Assembly (NCBI GenBank): GCA_963761615.1
Contig: CAVXGU010000003.1
Span: 806,001-870,000, forward strand
Origin: CAVXGU01 sp963761615
GTDB taxonomy: Bacteria > Acidobacteriota > Vicinamibacteria > Vicinamibacterales > CAVVIG01
DNA: 64,000 nucleotides
Direction of reading: 5' to 3'
Part shown: positions 44,964 through 52,593 of the stretch, piece after piece
Layout: every line of letters starts with the position of its first letter
Position numbering within the stretch: the first letter of the stretch is position 1
Notes under the pieces: generated by a model
Databases searched by the model: none
Told to the model about the DNA's origin: nothing
What the model saw: the letters and a program-made list of their open reading frames with translations, nothing else
Program-made: the position numbers and the translations under genes

Positions 44964-45332
44964 ATGATCGGCCCGATGCAGGTCTACTATCTCGAAATCG
45001 TGACGAGGGACGTCGACGGCGTGTGCGCCGCGTACGCATCCGCGAACGGACTGCGGTTCGGCGAACCGGATGCCGGGCTCGGCAATGCACGAACGGCCCC
45101 GATGCCGGGCGGCGGGCTGGTGGGCGTGCGGGCACCGTTGCACAAGGTGGAGGAACCGGTCGTGCGACCCTACTGGCTCGTGGATGACATCGAAGCAGCC
45201 GTGGCCGCGGCCGTGCAAGCCGGCGCCGAGGTCGCCCATCCGCCGATGGAGATTCCCGGCCATGGCACGTTCGCCATTTACATCCAGGGCGGCGTCCACC
45301 ACGGCCTCTGGCAGCACTCCCGCCGCGCCTGA
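44964..45332 (+). CDS. VOC/glyoxalase-like protein
   Basis: A 122-residue VOC-family protein: MQVYYLEIVTRDVDGVCAAYASANGLRFG, APLHKVEEPVVRPYWLVDDIEAAVAAAV (region markers) and FAIYIQGGVHHGLWQ. The paired beta-alpha modules are visible but the Glu/His metal ligands are incomplete, so it may be a binding protein. The first in-frame ATG is 44964; 44976 is an alternative. Confidence 0.72.
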   Translation: MIGPMQVYYLEIVTRDVDGVCAAYASANGLRFGEPDAGLGNARTAPMPGGGLVGVRAPLHKVEEPVVRPYWLVDDIEAAVAAAVQAGAEVAHPPMEIPGHGTFAIYIQGGVHHGLWQHSRRA

Positions 45333-45399
45333 CGCGCGAGGGCCGCTGGCGACCCGCGCACGACGTGGTCGTATCCGGAGCGGGGAGCCAGCGCGTCGA

Positions 45400-45618
45400 A
45401 TGCGCACGCGAATTCACATCTTCGGGACCTCGGGGAGCGGCACGTCGAGACTCGGTCGCACGATGGCCGGCCGGTACGACAAGGGCCCGCCTGAGACGAG
45501 ACGCCGCGCATCGCACGAGAACTGGTTGCCGGGCTTGCCGTGCCGGGTGATTCGCCTGGATGGGTCGTTGCCCACGGCGCCGCCGTGCGAGCAGTTGTCG
45601 GTCGCGGTTGCGGGCTGA
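45400..45618 (+). pseudogene. P-loop kinase-like gene with internal deletion
   Basis: The 72-residue frame starts RIHIFGTSGSGTSRLGRTMA, a P-loop as in small adenylate-kinase-like or topology-modulation proteins. It jumps straight to AGRYDKGPPETRRRASHENW and CRVIRLDGSLP, which resemble the C-terminal end of the same family. About 100 residues that normally lie between are absent. The splice keeps the frame. It may be a decayed gene or a short product. The rest of the 326-base gap shows nothing else. Confidence 0.5.
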
Positions 45619-45658
45619 TCGGGATCCGGCCGTGGTGCCGATCCCCGTGGGAGGGAGA

Positions 45659-46054
45659 ATGGCGCAGTCGCCGAGCCGGCTGATTGCAATCGATCACGTC
45701 CAACTCGCCATGCCCGCCGGCGGAGAAGACGCGGCGCGCGCGTTCTACTGCGGGGTGCTCGGCCTGACGGAAGTGCCGAAGCCCGCCGCCCTGGCGGGCC
45801 GCGGCGGCGCCTGGTTCGTGGCCGGCGCGGTGCAGATTCACCTCGGCGTCGAGGCGGACTTCCGGCCGGCGCGCAAGGCGCACCCGGCCTTGCGTGTGGA
45901 GGGCCTCGGCGGACTCGTCGCGCGCTGCGAGGCGGCCGGTCATCCGATCGCGCGGGACGTCCCGCTCCCGGGGCAGCAGCGGGTGCACGTCACCGACCCG
46001 TTCGGCAACCGGATCGAGTTGCTGGAGTGTCGTGGCCCGGACGAGGGCTGTTAG
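45659..46054 (+). CDS. VOC/glyoxalase family protein
   Basis: A 131-residue VOC-family protein: IAIDHVQLAMPAGGEDAARAFYCGVLGLTEVPKP (region marker), AWFVAGAVQIHLGVE, RVHVTDPFGNRIELLE. The H of DHVQ, the H of QIHLG and the E of IELLE are the usual metal ligands, so it may be a true metalloenzyme, for example of the fosfomycin/glyoxalase type. The GAGGGAG site supports the ATG at 45659. Confidence 0.83.
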   Translation: MAQSPSRLIAIDHVQLAMPAGGEDAARAFYCGVLGLTEVPKPAALAGRGGAWFVAGAVQIHLGVEADFRPARKAHPALRVEGLGGLVARCEAAGHPIARDVPLPGQQRVHVTDPFGNRIELLECRGPDEGC

Positions 46055-46142
46055 CGGCCGACGAGGGTCCTGCGCCCGTCGGCGCGGAGAAGGCCCGGCC
46101 GGGCTCCGCTTCACCGGCACGCACCGGCCGGAAGGCTCGCGA

Positions 46143-46727
46143 ATGCGAATAGCGATCCGGGAAGAATCACCATCGTCGCTGGCCGATTACGGCTCCGTGT
46201 CGATCGCGTTCGAGGTGCGCGAGCGCCTCGCCGTCACTCCGCTGGACGCCGGTCTGGGCGGCCTGCGGCTGGCATTGGAACCGGTGTCGCGGCCGTACAT
46301 CAAGGACTACGACGCCGACGGGCACGCGCCGACCGGGTGGGGGGCGCGCTTCGACGTCGGATGCTGGGGCATCCTGGCGGCGTGGGTGGACGAGCAGCGT
46401 GCCGGGGGCGCTGCCGTCGCGTGGGACACACCGCGCGTGACCATGCTCGAGGGAAGGCGCGACATCGCCGTGTTGTGGGACCTGCGCGTGAGCCGCGCGT
46501 TCCGCGGCCGGGGTGTCGGGACCGTGCTCCTGCGGCGCGCGGAAGCGTGGGCGGCGTCGCGCGGCGCCCAGTGGCTGAAGATCGAAACGCAGAGCGTCAA
46601 CGTGGCCGCCTGCCGGTTCTATGCGAGTCAGGGATGCACGCTCGGAGCGATACACCGGTTCGCCTATCCGACGCATCCCGACGAGGCGCAGCTGTTGTGG
46701 TACAAAGCGATTGGCGAGGGGCTGTGA
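46143..46727 (+). CDS. GNAT acetyltransferase (streptothricin-acetyltransferase-like)
   Basis: A 194-residue GNAT: VSRPYIKDYDADGHAPTGW, DIAVLWDLRVSRAFRGRGVGTVLLRRAEAWA (region marker), WLKIETQSVNVAACRFYASQGCTLGAI and YPTHPDEAQLLWYK. This pattern resembles streptothricin acetyltransferases, but the substrate is only suggested. Its stop overlaps the GTG of the next GNAT in GTGA. Confidence 0.82.
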   Translation: MRIAIREESPSSLADYGSVSIAFEVRERLAVTPLDAGLGGLRLALEPVSRPYIKDYDADGHAPTGWGARFDVGCWGILAAWVDEQRAGGAAVAWDTPRVTMLEGRRDIAVLWDLRVSRAFRGRGVGTVLLRRAEAWAASRGAQWLKIETQSVNVAACRFYASQGCTLGAIHRFAYPTHPDEAQLLWYKAIGEGL

Positions 46728-47197
46728 GCGAATCGAGCGCGACGGCGCGGCTGCGTGAGGCGACGCCGGCCGACGTCGCCGTCATCCTGCACCAGCGGCG
46801 CCGCATGTTCGCCGACATGGGCGAAGGCGACGAGGCCTCGCTGGACGCGATGTCCGAGGCGACGCGTCCGATCCTCGCCGCGGCGCTCGTGGACGGATCG
46901 TACCGCGGCTGGCTGGTGGAGGTGGCGGGGCGGGTCGTGGCGGGCGGCGGGGTGGCGCTGTTCGGATTCCAGCCGACGCCTGCGGATCTCTCGCCGCGGC
47001 GGGCGTGGATCGTCAACATCTACACGGAGCCCGCGTTCCGGCGCCAGGGGTTGGCGAAGCTGGTCATGCGAGGCATCATCGACTGGTGCCGTGCCGAGGG
47101 CCTCTCCATCGTGCGCCTCCACGCCAGCGACGCCGGCCGACCGCTCTATCAGTCGATGGGGTTCGAACCCACGAACGAGATGCGGCTGGTCCTGTGA
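46724..47197 (+). CDS. GNAT acetyltransferase
   Basis: A 157-residue GNAT: ARLREATPADVAVILHQRRRMFADMG, AWIVNIYTEPAFRRQGLAKLVMRGIIDWC (region markers) and GRPLYQSMGFEPTNEMRL. RRQGLAK is the acetyl-CoA loop. It starts at GTG and is coupled to the previous GNAT. The substrate is unknown. Confidence 0.83.
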   Translation: MSESSATARLREATPADVAVILHQRRRMFADMGEGDEASLDAMSEATRPILAAALVDGSYRGWLVEVAGRVVAGGGVALFGFQPTPADLSPRRAWIVNIYTEPAFRRQGLAKLVMRGIIDWCRAEGLSIVRLHASDAGRPLYQSMGFEPTNEMRLVL

Positions 47198-47220
47198 GAC
47201 GATGCCATCGGAGGTGGCGC

Positions 47221-47805
47221 ATGCGTGAATCACGGCTTCGGACGCGCCGGCCGATCGTCGGGGTCGGCGCGCTCCTGGTGCTCCTGGCGTTCGCCGGCGG
47301 CCCGATCCGCGCGGCCGATGTGGCGCCGTCCACGCACCCGGCGCGGGCGTCGGCGGTCGTGGCGGCGGCGCTCCGGACGGCTGCCGCGGGTCACAAGGTC
47401 GTCCTGATCGAGTTCGGCGCGTCGTGGTGCACCTGGTGCCGGCGGTTCCAGGCCTTCGTGCACGCGCCCGCGCTCGAGCCCATCGTCGCGGCGAACTATG
47501 TCGTCGTGAATCTGGTGGTGCAGGAGCGCGGCGACAAGAAGGCGCTCGAGAACCCCGGCGGTCAGGACGTCATGGACGCGTGGGGCGGCGCGAAGGCCGG
47601 TCTCCCGTTCTACGTGTTTCTCGACGCGTCCGGCCGGAAGATCGCGGACTCGAACGCGATGCCCGACGGGACGAACGTCGGCTTCCCGGGGAATCCGCGC
47701 GAAATCGGGATCTTTCTCGGCCTGATCGACAAGACGGCGCCGCGCCTGAGCCCGTCGGGCCGTGCGGCGATGACCCGCTACCTCGAGGCCTCGATCACGC
47801 CGTGA
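47221..47805 (+). CDS. Exported thioredoxin-like protein
   Basis: A 194-residue protein with an N-terminal signal segment (VGVGALLVLLAFAGGPIRAA) and the thioredoxin-fold motif VVLIEFGASWCTWCRRFQAF, where CTWC is the redox pair. AGLPFYVFLDASGRKIADSN has the cis-Pro. It would act in the periplasm as a disulfide reductase, perhaps of the Thioredoxin_7 family. It is 23 bases upstream of the sensor gene. Confidence 0.83.
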   Translation: MRESRLRTRRPIVGVGALLVLLAFAGGPIRAADVAPSTHPARASAVVAAALRTAAAGHKVVLIEFGASWCTWCRRFQAFVHAPALEPIVAANYVVVNLVVQERGDKKALENPGGQDVMDAWGGAKAGLPFYVFLDASGRKIADSNAMPDGTNVGFPGNPREIGIFLGLIDKTAPRLSPSGRAAMTRYLEASITP

Positions 47806-47828
47806 TCTGAGCGGAGACCCTCAGGCCG

Positions 47829-48807
47829 ATGGTCCTAGTGATCTCGCGTTTTCGCGTCGCCAATGGCACGGAGTCCGCGGTGGCCGCCGCGTTCCAGGTG
47901 CGTCCACGGCTCGTGGACGGCGAACCGGGATTTCTGGGGCTGGAGGTCTTCACCGACAGCCGCGACCCGTCCCTCTTTCACCTCGTGACGCGATGGACGG
48001 ATGCCGCGTCGTATCGAGCCTGGCACGGGAGCGCGCGGCATCGCGAGTCGCACCTCGGGATTCCCGGCGCGCTCAAGCTCGACCCCGGCTTCACGGAGGT
48101 GCTGGTGCTCGATCGCCTCGACGACAGCGTGCGCGCGGACGGCGTGCGCGCGGCGCCGATCGACGCCTCCGCGCTGGTCGGCGCGTTTCTGGAGTCCAGC
48201 TCGAGCGTGTGCTTCCTCCGTGCCGATCCCGGCGGACAGGTCACGGCCGTCAACGCGGCCTTCGCAGAGGCCCTGGGCGGCTCCGTCGCCCACGTCGTGG
48301 GCGCCCCGCTCTGGCCGCATCTGGTCGAAGGCGAGGCCGACGAGCTGCGCCGGCGGATCCAGGAGGCGCCGCGTGCGCCAGGGGACAGGTTTCTGCTGCA
48401 CTTCGCGGACGCCGCGGCGGTGCCCTTCACGCTCCACTGCCAGCTGGACGTGCGGGCCGACGGTTTCGTGCTGATCGGCGAACCGCCCGCCTCCGATCAG
48501 CGCGCCGTCGTCGAGCTGCTGCAGACGAACAACGACCTGGCCACGCTCGCGCGCGACTACGCGCGCCAGAGCCGCGAGCTGGCACGCGCCCGCGTCCAGC
48601 TGCAGACGGCGCTCGATGATCTGAACCAGTCGGTACTGGCACCTCCGGAAGATCCAGGAAGTCCTCCCGGTGTGCATGGGCTGCGGCAAGGTGAAGACGT
48701 CGGACGTCACGTGGGAGCCGGTCGTGGAGTACCTGAGGAAGAACGCCCTCCTGCTGAGCCACGGGTACTGCCCCGAGTGCGCTGAGCGCATCAACGATGA
48801 GCTCTGA
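47829..48807 (+). CDS. ABM-PAS-like sensor with C-terminal CxxC...HGYCPEC module (one frameshift)
   Basis: A protein of about 325 residues. Residues 1-97 resemble an ABM (antibiotic biosynthesis monooxygenase/heme-degrading) domain: LVISRFRVANGTESAVAAAF and SLFHLVTRWTDAASYRAWH. Residues 113-225 look like a PAS-type domain (FLRADPGGQVTAVNAAFAEALGG). A coiled coil follows (LATLARDYARQSRELARARVQL). The end carries VLPVCMGCGKVK and LSHGYCPECAERI, a four-Cys module common at the ends of bacterial sensor proteins. The frame changes at 48632 (extra G before TAC), restoring LNQSYWHLRKIQEV. It overlaps the B12 gene by 11 bases. No kinase or output domain is present. Confidence 0.72.
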
Positions 48808-49868
48808 GCCTGCACCGGACGGCCGGCGCCACACCGCCCGAGCGGTTCGGCGCCAGCGCGACGTCATGGCCGAGGCGGTCACGGCGACCTTCCTGGAGCG
48901 TCACCCGGACTGGCTCGGGCGATACGGCGACCTCGCGCGCGTGCGCGGCGTCGACGATGCGCGCTTCCATGCCGACTTCCTGGCGGCGGCCATCGAGGCC
49001 GGCGACGCCGGGTTGTTCGGCCAGTACGCGCGCTGGGCCGCGGCGGTGCTCGAGGCGCGCGGAATCGCCCGCGAGTTCCTGGTCGAGAATCTCCGGCAGA
49101 TCGCCGACTGGTACGTGCAGCATCTCGAGGCCGTCGCCGGCGACGCCGTGCGCGGCGCCGCGATCGCTGCGAACGAGGCGCTCGCCGGCGCGGCACCCGC
49201 GGACGCGATGGAGGACGGCGACCCCGCGCCTGCCCGGTCGGTGTTCCTGCAGGCCTGCCTCAGCGGAAACCGTCGTGCGGCCGTCGCCGTCGTCCGGGAG
49301 GCGATCCGCGCCGGCAGCAGCCTCGCCGCGGTGTACGTGGAGATCGTCGAGCAGTCTCAGTACCGAGGTCGGCCGCCACTGGCAGGCGAATCGGATCACC
49401 GTGGCCGACGAGCACATGGCGACGGCCGTGGCGCAGTACGTGATCGCGAGCCTCTACGCCGACCTGGAGCGCCCCACCGAGCGGCGCGGGCGGGCCGTCG
49501 TCACGGGCGTGTACGGCGAGTTGCACCAGCTGGGCGCGAACATGGTCGCCGACATCCTCGAGTCCGACGGTTGGGACGTCCGCTTCCTCGGGACGAACGT
49601 GCCCCCGGACGGGGCCGTGCGCGCCGCCGTGGATCATCGCGCGGATCTCGTCGGCATTTCGGCGATGATGCTGCCGAACCTGTCGAGGGTGACGGAGCTG
49701 GTGGAGCGGGTCCGCGCGGCCGGAGACGATCGGCGGCGGGTGATCGTCGGCGGCGGGCTGTTCCGATCGGATCCGCATCTCTGGCGCCAGGTGGGCGCCG
49801 ACGGGTTCGCTCCAGATCTTCGGGAGGTCGTCGCGCTGGCGCGACGGGTCTCGGGAGCCGAGGCGTGA
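48797..49868 (+). CDS. B12-binding protein with CarH-type Wx9EH motif (one frameshift)
   Basis: A protein of about 356 residues with an N-terminal helical part and a C-terminal cobalamin domain. The helical cap reads GRHWQANRITVADEH, a Wx9EH motif (W195, E205, H206) as in the B12 photoreceptor CarH. The Rossmann domain has VVTGVYGELHQLGANMVADILESDGWDVRFLG (region marker), with ExHxxG and the expected lower ligand His near residue 243, then GISAMML and IVGGGLF. The DNA-binding MerR domain of CarH is absent. The His after the Trp in Thermus CarH is Gln here. The frame changes at 49363 (extra C), restoring QYEVGRHW. The stop overlaps the next ATG. Confidence 0.82.
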
Positions 49869-50560
49869 TGGCCAGACATCGCGAGCTTCATCGCACGGCG
49901 CGCGTCGGCTGGCTGCGCGCGGCCGTGCTCGGCGCCAACGACGGCCTGATCTCGACGAGCAGCCTCATCGTGGGCATCGCGGCTGCGGACACGAGCCACG
50001 CGGCGGTTCTCCTCGCGGCGGTCGCCGGCCTCGCCGCGGGCGCGCTCTCGATGGCCGCCGGTGAGTACGTGTCGGTGAGCTCGCAGGCCGACACCGAACA
50101 GGCGGACCTGAACCGCGAGCGGGGAGAGCTGGCGTCCTCGCCCGCGGCGGAGCGCGCCGAGCTGGCGGGGATCTACGTCAAGCGCGGGCTCAGCGTCGAT
50201 CTGGCGAGGCAAGTCGCCGATCAACTGATGGCCGCCGACGCGCTCGGGGCGCACGCGCGCGACGAGCTCGGGATCCAGGAGATCACGAAAGCCCGCCCCA
50301 TCCAGGCCGCGGCGGCCTCGGCAGCGTCGTTCGCGCTCGGTGCGGCGCCACCGACGCTCCTCGCCGCGCTTCTGCCGAGCGCGTCCATCACCTCCGGGAT
50401 CGTCGGCGTGACGCTCGTCCTGCTGCTGGTCCTCGGGGGCACGGCCGCACGCCTGGGCGGGGCGCCGATCGCGCGCGGCGCCGTGCGTGTCGCCTTCTGG
50501 GGAGCGGTGGCCATGGCCTGCACGGCTGCGGTCGGACGGCTGTTCGGGCTCGCGGCCTAG
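49868..50560 (+). CDS. VIT1/CCC1-family iron/manganese transporter
   Basis: A 230-residue membrane protein: RTARVGWLRAAVLGANDGLISTSSLIVGIAAA (region marker), GALSMAAGEYVSVSSQADTEQADL and the long charged loop RGELASSPAAERAELAGIYV that holds metal-binding Glu residues in VIT proteins. Five hydrophobic segments are seen. The family exports Fe2+ or Mn2+ from the cytosol. The TGATG overlap with the B12 gene suggests co-translation, so metal balance may respond to that protein. Confidence 0.87.
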   Translation: MARHRELHRTARVGWLRAAVLGANDGLISTSSLIVGIAAADTSHAAVLLAAVAGLAAGALSMAAGEYVSVSSQADTEQADLNRERGELASSPAAERAELAGIYVKRGLSVDLARQVADQLMAADALGAHARDELGIQEITKARPIQAAAASAASFALGAAPPTLLAALLPSASITSGIVGVTLVLLLVLGGTAARLGGAPIARGAVRVAFWGAVAMACTAAVGRLFGLAA

Positions 50561-50627
50561 GTGGTCTCGTGCCGACGGAGTCCGGTCGGGATATGCTGTC
50601 CCAACACTCGAGGGGAGGCTAGAGCCG

Positions 50628-50948
50628 ATGCCGAAGTACCTCATTGAAGCCTCGTACACCGCGGAAGGAGCGAAAGGTCTGCTCAAAGAGGGCGGTTCGA
50701 GCCGTCGCCGAAAAGTGGAGGCGATGGTGAAGGAGCACAAGGGTTCCGTCGAATCGTTCTATTACGCCTTCGGGAAGGCGGATGTGTTCGCCGTCCTGGA
50801 TCTGCCGGACGTGGTGACCGCCGCGGCGCTCAGCATGGTCATCAACCAGAGCGGTGCCGTCGTGCTGAGGATGCACCCCCTCCTGACGCCGGAGGAGATC
50901 GACAACGCCGCCAAGAAGACGGTCCACTACCAGGCGCCGGGACAGTAA
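50628..50948 (+). CDS. GYD-domain protein
   Basis: A 106-residue protein: KYLIEASYTAEGAKGLLKEGGSSRR, VESFYYAFGKADVFAVLDLPD and AVVLRMHPLLTPEEIDNAA. FYYAFGKADVF matches the GYD family (ferredoxin-like, function unknown). AGGGGAGG lies upstream. A TATGCT near 50593 may be the -10 box. Confidence 0.85.
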   Translation: MPKYLIEASYTAEGAKGLLKEGGSSRRRKVEAMVKEHKGSVESFYYAFGKADVFAVLDLPDVVTAAALSMVINQSGAVVLRMHPLLTPEEIDNAAKKTVHYQAPGQ

Positions 50949-50958
50949 AGGAGGCTCG

Positions 50959-51252
50959 ATGCTGTTTCATGTGATGTGGGAGTTCGTCGATCGCACGGAA
51001 GCCGGTCAGAAGCGCTCCCTGCAGCTCTTCTCGAAATGGCAGCCGGGACCGGGGCGGTTCCAGGGCTTCTACGGGTTCGCCGACGGAAACGGCGGCGTCG
51101 CGATCGTGGAAGCCGACACGGCCGCCGATCTGGCGAAGACCGTCGCCCCGTGGACGCCCTTTCTGAAGTTCAGGACGAAGGCCATCCTCCCGATCCAGGA
51201 GTCCGCGGCCATCAGCGGCGCGGCGGCGGCCTGGCGCGATCAGCAGCACTGA
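50959..51252 (+). CDS. DUF3303-family protein
   Basis: A 97-residue protein: LFHVMWEFVDRTEAGQKRSLQLFSKWQPGPG (region marker), FYGFADGNGGVAIVEADT and LAKTVAPWTPFLKFRTKAILPIQES. This fits the DUF3303/muconolactone-isomerase-like small barrels. It follows the GYD gene by 10 bases with an AAAGGAGG site. Confidence 0.8.
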   Translation: MLFHVMWEFVDRTEAGQKRSLQLFSKWQPGPGRFQGFYGFADGNGGVAIVEADTAADLAKTVAPWTPFLKFRTKAILPIQESAAISGAAAAWRDQQH

Positions 51253-51316
51253 CGTCCGGCCGGCGGGGTCACGTCCGGCGCGACCCCGCCGGCGGCTCTC
51301 CGACGTCCGACCGCCG

Positions 51317-51760
51317 ATGACGATCGCGCTTCGACCGGCAACCGAGCGAGACGAGGCGTATCTCCGGAGGCTCCACCGCGACGCCATGGGGCCGCACGTC
51401 GAGGCGACGTACGGCTCGTGGGATGTCGAACGCCAGGCGCGGCGGTTCGCCAGGGTGCCCGTCTCGAGTCACCGGATCGTCCTCGTCGACGGCCGTCCCA
51501 GCGGCTGCCTGCTGGTGCGCCGCGGCCCCGGGGCGATCGTGCTGAGCCGGATCTGGATCGACCCGCTGGCGCAGAATCGCGGCATCGGATCGTCGCTCAT
51601 CCGGGCCGTCTGTCGCCGCGCGGACGCGGAGGGTCGGCGCGTGCGTCTGTGCGTCCTCAAGGGCAATCCGGCGCGCCGGCTCTACGAGCGGCTGGGATTC
51701 GCCGTGCGCGGGGAAACGGCCACGCACTTCACGATGGAGCGCGCGCCCCGCGATGTGTGA
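51317..51760 (+). CDS. GNAT acetyltransferase
   Basis: A 147-residue GNAT: IALRPATERDEAYLRRLHRDAM, HRIVLVDGRPSGCLLVRR, RIWIDPLAQNRGIGSSLIRAVC and LKGNPARRLYERLGFAV. QNRGIGS is the acetyl-CoA loop. The order resembles YjhQ/TabA-type members. The substrate is unknown. Confidence 0.83.
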   Translation: MTIALRPATERDEAYLRRLHRDAMGPHVEATYGSWDVERQARRFARVPVSSHRIVLVDGRPSGCLLVRRGPGAIVLSRIWIDPLAQNRGIGSSLIRAVCRRADAEGRRVRLCVLKGNPARRLYERLGFAVRGETATHFTMERAPRDV

Positions 51761-51781
51761 CGACCCGGGAGGGGAGCATCG

Positions 51782-52521
51782 ATGCGTACCTACCGTTTCA
51801 GGCAGGTCGACGCCTTCACGGATCGCCCGTGCTTCGGCAACCCCGTGGCCGTGGTGTTCGACGCCGACGACCTCGACACCGACACGATCCAGCGGATCGC
51901 GGCGTGGACGAATCGCTCTGAGACCGTGTTCGTCCTGAAGCCGACGATCGCCCAGCCCGCCTACCGGCTGCGCATCTTCACGCCCGGCAGCGAGCTGCCT
52001 TTCGCGGGCCATCCGACGATCGGCGCGTGTCACGCGGTGCTCGAGGCCGGCTTCGTGACGGAGGCTGTCGGCGATGTTCGGCCGTCCGGTCGCGGAGACG
52101 CCGCCGCCGGCCGCCCTCGACAACGGGCCGACCTGGCTGTTCGTCCGCTTCGAAGAACAGTCCGCGCTTCGTGCCCTGACCCCGGACATGCCCGCGATCG
52201 CCGTCTTGAGCCGGGAGCGACGCCTGACGGGCATCGCGGCCTTAGCGTTCGCTGGCGGCGAGTTCGGCGTGCACATGCGGTGCTTCGCGCCGGCCGAGGG
52301 CGTCCCGGAGGATCCGATCACGGGAAGCGCCAACGCGGCGCTGCCGGCCTATCTGGCGCGCTACGGGCTCCTCGATCGCACGGGGCGGGAGTACCTGGCC
52401 ACCCAGGGGACGGAGCGGGGCCGCGATGGCCGGGTGGCCGTCCGGGTCCTCGACGAGGCGGGGCGCGCCGGAGATCGGCGGTCATGCCGTGACGGTCATC
52501 GATGGCATGCTCCGCCTCTGA
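51782..52521 (+). CDS. PhzF-like isomerase with internal gap and frameshifts
   Basis: The start is a good PhzF-family match: YRFRQVDAFTDRPCFGNPVAVVFDA, WTNRSETVFVLKP with the catalytic Glu, and RIFTPGSELPFAGHPTIGACH. After GFVTE the frame changes (about 52050-52076) and picks up at FGRPVAETPPPAALDNGPTWLFV. Roughly 50 residues, including the conserved central GAG-type loop, are missing. The C-terminal domain continues with GEFGVHMRCFAPAEGVPEDPITGSANAALPAYL (region marker). A second shift at 52470 restores EIGGHAVTVIDGMLRL at the end. Either a deleted gene or a poorly assembled one. Confidence 0.72.
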
Positions 52522-52527
52522 CCCATC

Positions 52528-52556
52528 TGGTGAGGGCCCCACGAGTCCGGTAGAAT
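52528..52556 (+). promoter_or_regulatory. Possible promoter for the HerA-like gene
   Basis: TGGTGA at 52528-52533 and TAGAAT at 52551-52556, spaced 17 bases, lie 37 bases before the GTG. The -35 match is weak. Confidence 0.3.
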
Positions 52557-52593
52557 CCCGCTCGACGCGTTCACGACAACCTCGAGGGCGACC

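Noticed and set aside
45278..46120. 280-residue frame on the minus strand
   Set aside because: It covers the VOC gene and the kinase remnant in antisense and has no domain signal.
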